NCBI GenBank assembly: GCA_947366895.1
Contig: CANBBP010000003.1
Span: 1-64,000, forward strand
DNA: 64,000 nt
Direction of reading: 5' to 3'
DNA from: an uncultured Clostridia bacterium
Lineage (GTDB): Bacteria > Bacillota > Clostridia > Christensenellales > UBA1242
Both the position numbers and the translations under genes were made by a program. The stretch's first letter is position 1, and every line of letters starts with the position of its first letter. The notes below the pieces were generated by a model that was not told where the DNA came from, searched no databases, and saw only the letters and a program-made list of their open reading frames with translations. Positions 32,923 to 40,045 of this stretch are shown one piece after another.

Positions 32923-33927
32923 ATGAAAAAAAATTGTTATCGTAGAAAAGATAACAGGTGGCAATATTCTAAACAAAAAAACGGCTACCGATATTATGCA
33001 ATAGCAAACACATATAGAGAGTTAATAGAAAAAATTAAGGCTATTAAACCTATGCCTATAAAAACAATTAAACACAAAACAAGAGCAACAAACAAAGAAG
33101 CTTTTATACAATACTTTCAATCTTTTATAAATGACTATATAAACTCAAAAGATATGAGCCAAAAGCAAAAGAACGAATGGCAAAGAACTTTTAAAAGAGA
33201 TATTGCACCATATTTTAAAAATATACTTATGGAAAAAATCACTCCAGGGCAAATACAAGTATTTATAAATAATATAAAAGAAGAAAGAAAAAGAGAAATT
33301 ATATTTCAAAGAATAATAAAAGTTATTAAAAAAGCATATGCAAATGGAATAATAAAAAGAGATATAACACTAGCGATTGAAAAACCTAAAAGAAAAGTTT
33401 TTAATGAAAGGCACCCATTAGCATTTGAAGAACAAAGAAATTTAATAGATGCAATTAAAGGGACTCCTTTATATGAGTTTGTTATATATTCAATAGTTGT
33501 TGGAACTAGAAGAGAAGAAACTATAAAATTTAATTTATTAACTGATTTAGACGAAGAAAAAAAGACTATTCATATTAAGGGAACTAAAACAGAAAACGCA
33601 AATAGAAAAGTTTTTGTTTCTAATGGTTTTATTAAATTCTTAAAAGAAAATTTAATAAATGGCAAATTTGAAAAAACAGCAGCTTATTATACTAGAGAAA
33701 TAAAAAGAGTATTTTTGAGTTTAAATATAAAGGAATGTTTACATAGTTTAAGGCATACTTGTAGTGCTAATCTATACTTTCTAGGTGCTAGTGATAAATA
33801 TAGACAAATACAATTAGGACACGCTAGCATAGTTACAACAAACGATATATACACTAACATAAATGAAAACATACCAAAAGATAAACTACTAGAATTATAC
33901 GGCGATTTATACCCTAAATTTGACTAA
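32923..33927 (+). CDS. int: Tyrosine integrase
   Basis: A 334-residue site-specific recombinase. The first 40 residues (CYRRKDNRWQYSKQKNGYRYYAIANTYRE) form the arm-binding domain typical of integrases in Gram-positive elements, followed by a core-binding helical domain (residues about 55-150) and the catalytic domain. The catalytic set is complete: Arg196 (GTRREE), Lys222 (GTKTE), His274 and Arg277 (HSLRH), His300 (LGHAS) and nucleophile Tyr310. The gene points at attR; its stop codon is inside the 28-bp inner repeat. It catalyses integration in the tRNA-Gly gene. Confidence 0.92.
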   Translation: MKKNCYRRKDNRWQYSKQKNGYRYYAIANTYRELIEKIKAIKPMPIKTIKHKTRATNKEAFIQYFQSFINDYINSKDMSQKQKNEWQRTFKRDIAPYFKNILMEKITPGQIQVFINNIKEERKREIIFQRIIKVIKKAYANGIIKRDITLAIEKPKRKVFNERHPLAFEEQRNLIDAIKGTPLYEFVIYSIVVGTRREETIKFNLLTDLDEEKKTIHIKGTKTENANRKVFVSNGFIKFLKENLINGKFEKTAAYYTREIKRVFLSLNIKECLHSLRHTCSANLYFLGASDKYRQIQLGHASIVTTNDIYTNINENIPKDKLLELYGDLYPKFD

Positions 33928-33946
33928 ACTTTTGACTAAACTTTTT
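33919..33946. repeat. Right inner repeat of the prophage (integrase arm-site candidate)
   Basis: Identical in 28 of 28 bases to 26555-26582, with two copies of TTTGACTAAAC. It includes the last codons and stop of the integrase and lies 79 bp inside attR. Confidence 0.75.
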
Positions 33947-33966
33947 GCACAAACGCAGACACATAA

Positions 33967-34001
33967 AAAAACACACTACAATATTTTGTAGTATGTTTAT
34001 A
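33967..34001 (+). terminator. Hairpin after the integrase
   Basis: A 12-bp stem with one mismatch (AAACACACTACA with TGTAGTATGTTT) between the integrase and the tRNA gene. The T run is short, so it is a weak terminator candidate. Confidence 0.5.
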
Positions 34002-34025
34002 AAAAATAATACAATATATGGTATA

Positions 34026-34074
34026 TTTGGAGCAGGTAGCGGGAATCGGACCCGCAACTTTTGCTTGGGAAGCA
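34026..34074. repeat. attR: right end of prophage, inside tRNA-Gly
   Basis: The second copy of the 49-bp att repeat. Here it supplies the 3' half of the tRNA, so the gene is rebuilt whole after integration. Confidence 0.9.
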
Positions 34075-34101
34075 AATGTTTTACCACTAAACTATACCTG
34101 C
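34028..34101 (-). tRNA. tRNA-Gly(CCC)
   Basis: A 74-nt tRNA with encoded CCA. The acceptor stem is GCAGGTA with TACCTGC; the D loop has AGTGGTA; the anticodon loop TTCCCAA reads CCC between stems TTTGC and GCAAA; the T arm is GCGGG-TCCGATT-CCCGC. It is the integration target of the prophage: bases from the anticodon loop to the 3' end lie in the att repeat and come from the prophage. Confidence 0.93.
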
Positions 34102-34385
34102 ATATAATAAAATTTACTTTTATTATTTTCTTTAACTATTGTATATTATCACAAATATTGTTATTTTACAATCAATTAAAATTAAAATATTTAATTACTT
34201 TTTTAACTTAAGTTGATAATATAATTTAATTACAATAACATTTTAGTTAAACTTTTAATATCCATTTGATAATTCTAATTTAAAATATACTTATAAAGCA
34301 AACTAATAAAATATTAAAAATTTGTTAATGAATTGACAAAAAAATTTCTTTTATCTAAACTATTTTATATTAAAAGGATAAAAGT

Positions 34386-35168
34386 TTGAATAGTTTTATT
34401 TCATTTGACAATGTAGAAAATAAAATAGAATATTTTTTCAGTAAGCAACATTTTATTATTTTACTTATTAGCCTTGTAATAATTATTTTCTTTTCAATGT
34501 ACGCTTCAAGACAACGAATAAAATTTCAAAAAATATTTGCCTTACTTTCAGGAATTTTTATTTTATTATTTGAAGTAGGAAGAATAGTTTGGAGGTATTT
34601 TTATTTACAACATAATGGTGAGGTTATGTCTTTTATAAACATAACAAATTTAGATTTCTTTACTCTTTCACTTTGGATAAGTATTCCACTTATAGTTGTT
34701 GGTTGTATAGTAAAATCAAAAAAATCTCATTATGTTAAAGGACTATCTTTTGTTTTTTCAATAAGTACCATTATTGCAATTACTAACTTGATTTATCCAA
34801 CATTTTTAAATAATAACTTTGAATTTTATCATGTTTATAATTTGTTATCTATACTAATAAGAAGTTTAATAATTATGTTAGGATTCTTGTTTATATTTGC
34901 TAAATGGATAAATATGAGTAGATTTTTATCCTTTTGGAAATGTTTTTTCTCTCTCGTATTATTTGGATTAATATGTATTGTGGTATATTTTGTTTTAGGA
35001 AAACCTGACAACCTATTCTATTTAGAATATGTCCCTATGTTTGACAGTTTAGGAATTTATTTAGGCTTTCCGTTACAATTTATACTAATAGGTATTTTTA
35101 TATTTGTTTTACAATTTTTATTTTTCTTACCTTTTTATATCCACAAAAAAATTAAAGATAAAAAATAG
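34386..35168 (+). CDS. YwaF-like integral membrane protein
   Basis: A 260-residue protein with about seven membrane segments, resembling the TIGR02206/YwaF family (FSKQHFIILLISLVIIIFFSMYASR, RIVWRYFYLQHNGE, NLDFFTLSLWISIPLIVVG, YHVYNLLSILIRSLIIM). Function unknown. The start is TTG (34386) with AAAGGA 7 bases upstream. It is the first chromosomal gene after the tRNA; the 284-bp gap between them holds only AT-rich DNA and the tRNA promoter region. Confidence 0.7.
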   Translation: MNSFISFDNVENKIEYFFSKQHFIILLISLVIIIFFSMYASRQRIKFQKIFALLSGIFILLFEVGRIVWRYFYLQHNGEVMSFINITNLDFFTLSLWISIPLIVVGCIVKSKKSHYVKGLSFVFSISTIIAITNLIYPTFLNNNFEFYHVYNLLSILIRSLIIMLGFLFIFAKWINMSRFLSFWKCFFSLVLFGLICIVVYFVLGKPDNLFYLEYVPMFDSLGIYLGFPLQFILIGIFIFVLQFLFFLPFYIHKKIKDKK

Positions 35169-35209
35169 AGATATTAGTTAGCCCATTTTGAAACTAGCAG
35201 AATAATGAA

Positions 35210-35247
35210 AGAAAAACATAGACGAAAAACGGCCTATGTTTTCTTTT
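35210..35247 (+). terminator. Terminator of the YwaF-like gene
   Basis: AAAACATAG (35213-35221) pairs with CTATGTTTT (35234-35242) and is followed by CTTTTT. It is also the first stem of the structured block that follows. Confidence 0.65.
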
Positions 35248-35257
35248 TACTCCTTAG

Positions 35258-35499
35258 TCTCTCTTATCTGCCCAAAAAGCGAATATCTCTGCCGTTGTCA
35301 CAGGTTGTCGTTAAAATAAATAAACTACAAATATTATGACACTTGCCCTGACCTTGACAACAAAGAATATTCGCTTACACTAGAAAATAGAGAGAAGAAA
35401 ACAATAAGCAAAAGAGCGGTGCGTTACACTCTGCCAGCAACCGCTCTTTTGGCAACAAAGTTTATTAAAGGCGTGTGCTTGTATAAACAAGCACACGCC
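35258..35499. ncRNA. Highly structured non-coding block, unknown family
   Basis: No gene fits in the 423-bp gap 35169-35591. Instead there are nested complementary segments: TCTCTCT (35258-35264) with AGAGAGA (35389-35395), AGCGAATAT (35278-35286) with ATATTCGCT (35367-35375), and GTTGTCACAGGT (35294-35305) with ACCTTGACAAC (one bulge). Two strong hairpins follow: AAAAGAGCGGT/ACCGCTCTTTT (35410-35450), and GGCGTGTGCTTGT/ACAAGCACACGCC (13 bp, 4-base loop, 35470-35499). G+C is clearly above that of the surroundings. It may be a structured RNA or a small non-autonomous mobile element; no known RNA family is recognised. Confidence 0.5.
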
Positions 35500-35591
35500 A
35501 GAATCCCAAATTGAAAAATATTTACATTTATTCTAAATATTTAATACAAATTGATAAATTTTATGGTATAATCTTTTTATAAGGAGTTGTA

Positions 35592-36416
35592 ATGGATAAA
35601 CATTGTAAATTAGTTATTTTCTCAGACTTGCATTATGCCCCTGAAAGACCTGTTAATAATGGCTCAATTATTGATAGAAAACTGACTGATTATGCTTTAC
35701 CTTTACTTGATAATCTTATTAACAAAATCAATGAAGAAATTAAGCCTGATGTAGTTTTTAATTTGGGTGATTTGGTAGAAGACTTTAATGATAAACAACA
35801 AGATTTAGTAAATCTTAAATTTATTTGGAATAAACTAAAAGAAATAAAATATCCATTTTATTCTCTTGCGGGTAATCATGACCTTCGTTCTATGGACTAT
35901 CGAGAAGAAGTTGAAAATATCATGAACTATAATCATTCTACTTTTTCGGTTGATGTAAATGGTTACCATTTTGTTTTGTTAGGCTTGGATGTTAAGCCAG
36001 AATTAGGAAGAGCTTATGGTGGAATTTTTAAAACTCAATTTCTTTCTAATGAAGATTTAAATTGGTTAAAAGATGATTTAAAAAACAATAATTTACCTGT
36101 TATAGTGCTTAGTCATTTTGGGATTGCAGAAGATGATATGAAAGGAAATTGGTGGTTTGAGAAAAATCCTGACCACGCTCTACTTGGTAATAGAAAAGAG
36201 TTAAAAGAAATTCTATGTAAAGACAAAAATTTAATAGCCGTCTTCTCAGGACATCAACATTGGACTAAATTTCATATTGAAAATAATATAAACTACTATA
36301 TTATTGGTTCTATGACTGAAAACATAAATGATGATGGAATTCCTGATGGTGTTTACTTTGAGATTGAATTAAAAAATAATAATATAAGTATTCTTGAAAA
36401 TCATATACGTCTTTAA
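35592..36416 (+). CDS. Calcineurin-like metallophosphoesterase
   Basis: A 274-residue phosphoesterase with the family metal motifs in order: FSDLHYAP (DxH), FNLGDLVED (GDxxD), LAGNHDLRS (GNHD), VLSHFG (the His of motif 4) and FSGHQHWTKF (GHxH). It hydrolyses a phosphomono- or diester; the substrate cannot be read from the sequence. AAGGAG precedes the ATG and a TATAAT lies some 20 bases upstream of it. It converges on the HD gene, with a terminator between. Confidence 0.88.
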   Translation: MDKHCKLVIFSDLHYAPERPVNNGSIIDRKLTDYALPLLDNLINKINEEIKPDVVFNLGDLVEDFNDKQQDLVNLKFIWNKLKEIKYPFYSLAGNHDLRSMDYREEVENIMNYNHSTFSVDVNGYHFVLLGLDVKPELGRAYGGIFKTQFLSNEDLNWLKDDLKNNNLPVIVLSHFGIAEDDMKGNWWFEKNPDHALLGNRKELKEILCKDKNLIAVFSGHQHWTKFHIENNINYYIIGSMTENINDDGIPDGVYFEIELKNNNISILENHIRL

Positions 36417-36423
36417 TAAATTG

Positions 36424-36457
36424 AAAAAATGAACTCAACGAATGAGTTCATTTTTTT
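36424..36457. terminator. Terminator of the metallophosphoesterase gene
   Basis: AAAAATGAACTC pairs with GAGTTCATTTTT around a 7-base loop; T run on both strands. Confidence 0.85.
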
Positions 36458-36499
36458 GCTAGTTTCAAGGTTTATAGCCCTTAATCTCTATTTTTTTAT

Positions 36500-37102
36500 T
36501 TATAGGTTATCTTTTATTTCATCAAATAAATTATACAAGTCAAAACCCAACAAATTATCAAAATATTCTTTTAATTTATAGGTTTGCGTAACATGATATT
36601 GAGTGTTTGAATATGCCCCTTTCCTTAATATAAGGTCTATTAATCTTTTATCTATGGTGTAAATTATATTTTTACACATTAAGTCACACAAATTTATTAT
36701 TTTTTCTTCTATGGTATATTCATGATTTTTAATAAAATTTGCTAAAAACGTATTTTTATTTGGGTCTAAAATTCCTCCAGCAGTACAATTAATATCATTA
36801 TTTAAAAATGAATGAGTTAAGCATATGTTGCAATAGTCGTCATCAAAACCTTTTGCCTTTAAAAACTCATAACCTTTTATTTCATGAATTTCAGGAGCAG
36901 AACTATATTTTCCTATATCATGAACATAACCAAGGGCTTTAGCTTTATCTACATCTATATTATAGCCTTTATCTTTTAAAGCTTTTGCAATTTCTTCTGC
37001 TGCATTCCCTACACATATACAATGTGCTATCCAAGATTTATTTTCTATGTATTCTTTAAAACTGTCTAAAATGACTAATGCTTTAGTACTTGTTAACTTC
37101 AT
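36500..37102 (-). CDS. HD-domain phosphohydrolase
   Basis: A 200-residue HD-superfamily hydrolase: His27 in WIAHCICVGNAAEEIAKAL, His61-Asp62 in LGYVHDIGKYSSAPEIHEIKGYEFL, and further His/Asp residues in CLTHSF and CDLMCKN complete a metal site. HD proteins of this size are often nucleotide phosphohydrolases. It starts 4 bases after the nucleotidase/nucleoside-hydrolase fusion gene and is co-transcribed with it, which supports a role in nucleotide breakdown or salvage. AGGA precedes the ATG. Confidence 0.82.
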   Translation of the reverse strand: MKLTSTKALVILDSFKEYIENKSWIAHCICVGNAAEEIAKALKDKGYNIDVDKAKALGYVHDIGKYSSAPEIHEIKGYEFLKAKGFDDDYCNICLTHSFLNNDINCTAGGILDPNKNTFLANFIKNHEYTIEEKIINLCDLMCKNIIYTIDKRLIDLILRKGAYSNTQYHVTQTYKLKEYFDNLLGFDLYNLFDEIKDNL

Positions 37103-37106
37103 AGTT

Positions 37107-38543
37107 TTATCCTATCCTATTAAATAAATCTTTAAAAATTTTATTAACATCTAAATAATTAACTATTGTAATTTTATGATTATTCTTAGTTAATTCGTAA
37201 GATGTATCATCATTTATTTTTGGGCAACTTACTTCTTCCGTTTCAAACCAATCTTTATTAAGCATAAAAGCTACTACACTAATATCCCAAATTACTCTTC
37301 TTTCTTGTAGCCCATGGACTCCATCATTATAAAATCTTTGACATAGGTAATCACCTAACTTACTTTTACCCTTTAAATAATGTTCTAATTCATATATTGA
37401 AGTCATTAAATTTGAAGCTACATTTTTGCAAGGAATAATAGTTAATTTCACCTTAGACTCAAACAATATTTTAACAGCTTCTAAATCTTGCCTAAAGTTA
37501 AATTCCCTATTGTTTTTTGTTAAAAAACTATGTCCTCCAAGCCAAATAACTTCAATCTTATTAAGTATTTTTGGTTCTTTACTTATTGCAAGAGCAATAT
37601 TTGTAATTGCTCCAATTGCTAAAATATAAGTTTTATTATTATTTTTTGCTACTTCTATTATTTTATTTACAGCATCATTATTGTTATTATATCCATTTGA
37701 TATATAATCGGTTGAACCTTTAAATACCTTATCGGTATGGTTAAAGTTTAAAAGGTTGCAAATTTTAATAACTTCATCATAACTTTTATTTACTCCTTCT
37801 TGTATAGAGATATTATTATCATGATGATAAGGTGCTATTGTAATTGCATTAATATCAAGTTTATCTTGTGATTTAAGTAGATAGGATAGAGCAAATTGGT
37901 CATCACATTCATTAAATGTATCTGTATCTAAAATAACATTTACTTTTTGATTATCTTTAGTTTTATTTAAATTAGATATTCTTTCATATATTTCTTTCCA
38001 TGATGAAACTCTATTTAAACTTTCTTCTTTTTTATTATATCTTGTGTTCATTGTGTAAACTTCAATTCCACTATTAACTAAATCTACACTAATTTTAATG
38101 CTATCTTCAATCATTAAATCAATATTATTTTCTAAGCAAACTTTTGATTTTGCATGCTTATCATAGGCATTTGTAAATATTAGTTCATCATAAAAAATGC
38201 TATACTTATTTAACCATTCTTTTGTTAAGTTATAAGGGTCTTTGTATTCTCCGTTATTTCTACCAGTAATAATAATTATTTCATGCCCATCTTCCTTTAA
38301 CTTTTTTATATAATATGGCGAATCTTTTATTGGCTTTAAACTCTTTGCAACATTTTCTATATGAGAATTATAAAAATCATTTTCTTCTTGAATAGTCCAA
38401 TCGAACATTCCTCTTCTTAGATATTCAGGATTTTCGTTTATAATACCAGTGTTTCTTAATTCTTTATCATGTTTTAAATATTCTTTTAATAAGGTATCAT
38501 CAAAATTTGCAATACAGTTATCTATATCTATACCAATTTTCAC
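37107..38543 (-). CDS. Fusion of 5'-nucleotidase-like HAD and nucleoside hydrolase
   Basis: A 478-residue two-domain enzyme. Residues 1-190 are a HAD phosphatase like 5'(3')-deoxyribonucleotidase: GIDIDNCIANFDD (Asp6 and Asp8), IITGRNNG (motif II), and LMIEDS (motif IV, Asp147). Residues 200-478 are an inosine-uridine-type nucleoside hydrolase: VILDTDTFNECDDQFALSYLL (calcium-binding Asp cluster), AIGAITNIALAI, and VIWDISVVAF. In series the two domains would turn a nucleoside monophosphate into nucleoside and then free base and ribose. The start is GTG with AGGA upstream. It forms an operon with the HD gene. Confidence 0.85.
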   Translation of the reverse strand: MKIGIDIDNCIANFDDTLLKEYLKHDKELRNTGIINENPEYLRRGMFDWTIQEENDFYNSHIENVAKSLKPIKDSPYYIKKLKEDGHEIIIITGRNNGEYKDPYNLTKEWLNKYSIFYDELIFTNAYDKHAKSKVCLENNIDLMIEDSIKISVDLVNSGIEVYTMNTRYNKKEESLNRVSSWKEIYERISNLNKTKDNQKVNVILDTDTFNECDDQFALSYLLKSQDKLDINAITIAPYHHDNNISIQEGVNKSYDEVIKICNLLNFNHTDKVFKGSTDYISNGYNNNNDAVNKIIEVAKNNNKTYILAIGAITNIALAISKEPKILNKIEVIWLGGHSFLTKNNREFNFRQDLEAVKILFESKVKLTIIPCKNVASNLMTSIYELEHYLKGKSKLGDYLCQRFYNDGVHGLQERRVIWDISVVAFMLNKDWFETEEVSCPKINDDTSYELTKNNHKITIVNYLDVNKIFKDLFNRIG

Positions 38544-38679
38544 TTTTGTTTATCCTATCTTTTCAATATATTTTATCTCAATATTCTTTATCTAAAAATT
38601 AGAATCACATTTTATCATGTATGAAACTTAAAATTTTTTTTAAAATTTTATATTTTAATAAAAATGTTTTTCTTTAAAA

Positions 38680-39774
38680 TTAAACATTAAATTTAAATAA
38701 AACAACATCGCCATCTTGCATAATATAATCTTTGCCAACACTGGCAACCTTGCCATGCTCTTTTGCAGAGTTATAACTTCCTAAACTAACCAAGTCATCA
38801 TATTTTACTATATCGGCTTTAATAAATCCTTTTTCAAAATCACTGTGAATTTTTCCGGCAGCCTGAGGAGCCTTTGTTCCCTTAACTATTGTCCATGCAC
38901 GAACTTCTTTTTCCCCTGCTGTTAAATAGCTCATAAGTCCTAAGGTAGAATAACTAGTAACAATTAATTTTTCTAAACCACTTGTTTTTAAACCAAGTTC
39001 CTCTTTAAATAAATCTCTTTCTTCACTATCAAGAGATATAAGTTCTTCTTCAATTTTGCAACTTAATACTAAAAGTTCTGCCTTTTCACCTATTGCTATT
39101 TCTTTTACTTGCAAAACAAGAGGCATATCAGAAATATTTTTTGATATATCATTTTCAGATATATTAGCAACATATATTACTGGTTTTGCTGTAAGTAAAA
39201 ATAAACCATTTACATATTTTTGTTCTTCTTCAGTAAAAGTTAAACTTCTTATTGGTTTTTCGTTTTCTAAACAAGTTTTAATGTTTTGTAATAATGTTAA
39301 ATTTTCTTTTGCACCTGCTCCTGCCTTAACAAGTTTTGTTTCTTTATCAATATATTTTATAATACTTTCTAAATCTGCAAGAATTAATTCCAAATTAATG
39401 GTATCTATATCTCTTTTAGGATTAACTGTGCCATCTACATGAATAATTTTTTCATCTTCAAAACATCTTACAACATGAACAATAGCATCAACTTCCCTTA
39501 TATGACTTAAAAATTTATTGCCTAATCCCTCGCCTTTGCTTGCTCCTCGTACTAAACCTGCAATATCTACGAACTCAATTTGTGCTGGAGTTATTTTTTG
39601 AGTGTTATAAAGTTTGCCTAAAACATTTAACCTATTATCTGGAACATCAACAATCCCAATATTTGGTTCAATTGTACAAAAAGGATAATTTGCACTTTCT
39701 GCTCCTGCCTGAGTAATTGCATTAAAAAGGGTACTTTTCCCTACATTTGGTAATCCAACAACGCCTAGTTTCAT
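38680..39774 (-). CDS. ychF: Ribosome-associated ATPase YchF
   Basis: A 364-residue Obg-family P-loop protein. G1 is GVVGLPNVGKSTLFNAIT, followed by SANYPFCTIEPNIG, VDIAGLVRGASKGEGLGNKFLSHIREVDAIVHVVRCF and the G4-like YVANISEND, with no NKxD, as in ATP-preferring YchF. It ends with the TGS-like domain (TAGEKEVRAWTIVKGTKAPQAAGKIHSDFEKGFIKAD). It acts on ribosomes and in stress responses. AAAGGA precedes the ATG. The length is typical. Confidence 0.95.
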   Translation of the reverse strand: MKLGVVGLPNVGKSTLFNAITQAGAESANYPFCTIEPNIGIVDVPDNRLNVLGKLYNTQKITPAQIEFVDIAGLVRGASKGEGLGNKFLSHIREVDAIVHVVRCFEDEKIIHVDGTVNPKRDIDTINLELILADLESIIKYIDKETKLVKAGAGAKENLTLLQNIKTCLENEKPIRSLTFTEEEQKYVNGLFLLTAKPVIYVANISENDISKNISDMPLVLQVKEIAIGEKAELLVLSCKIEEELISLDSEERDLFKEELGLKTSGLEKLIVTSYSTLGLMSYLTAGEKEVRAWTIVKGTKAPQAAGKIHSDFEKGFIKADIVKYDDLVSLGSYNSAKEHGKVASVGKDYIMQDGDVVLFKFNV

Positions 39775-39982
39775 TAATAAATTTTCCTTTTATTTTTACA
39801 TATTATAAAAGTTTAAAGTTATTAAATAAATTTTTTAATAACTTTTTCTTTATATTTGCTATATTATACTATTTTTTTATATTTTTTAAAATGTTTTTTA
39901 ATGTTTATAATAAAAATTAAAAAATTTAAAATTGATTATTATGTTTACTAATATGGTTATATATAAACCTCTCTATATATAT

Positions 39983-40011
39983 TTGAGTTTTTTACAATTA
40001 TTTGGTATAAT
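39983..40011 (+). promoter_or_regulatory. Promoter of the 665-residue unknown protein
   Basis: TTGAGT (39983-39988), a 17-bp spacer and TATAAT (40006-40011), 34 bases before the ATG at 40046. The spacer TTTACAATTATTTGG is almost the same as that of the capsule promoter at 7943-7971. Confidence 0.7.
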
Positions 40012-40045
40012 ACTCATATAAAAAATTTGGTAATAAAGGATATAT

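Larger units (their letters stand above)
26459..34074. mobile_element. Inovirus-like prophage integrated in tRNA-Gly(CCC)
   Basis: A 7,567-bp unit bounded by 49-bp direct repeats (26459-26507 and 34026-34074) derived from the 3' half of a tRNA-Gly gene. Gene order on the minus strand is: 69-residue unknown, small DNA-binding candidate, 57-residue membrane peptide, coat-like 86-residue protein, Zot/pI ATPase, 66-residue coiled coil, 118-residue membrane protein, adsorption-like protein, 135-residue membrane protein, structured intergenic region, Rep. On the plus strand are an XRE repressor and an integrase. Size, order and the morphogenesis genes match filamentous phages; there is no large terminase, portal or tail. 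The Rep (HUH plus helicase) is unlike that of the classical M13 type. Coding is intact apart from a small frameshifted leader before the integrase. Confidence 0.85.

Noticed and set aside
33945..34211. 88-codon frame on the plus strand after the integrase
   Set aside because: It runs through the terminator hairpin and antisense through the tRNA-Gly gene; no ribosome binding site.
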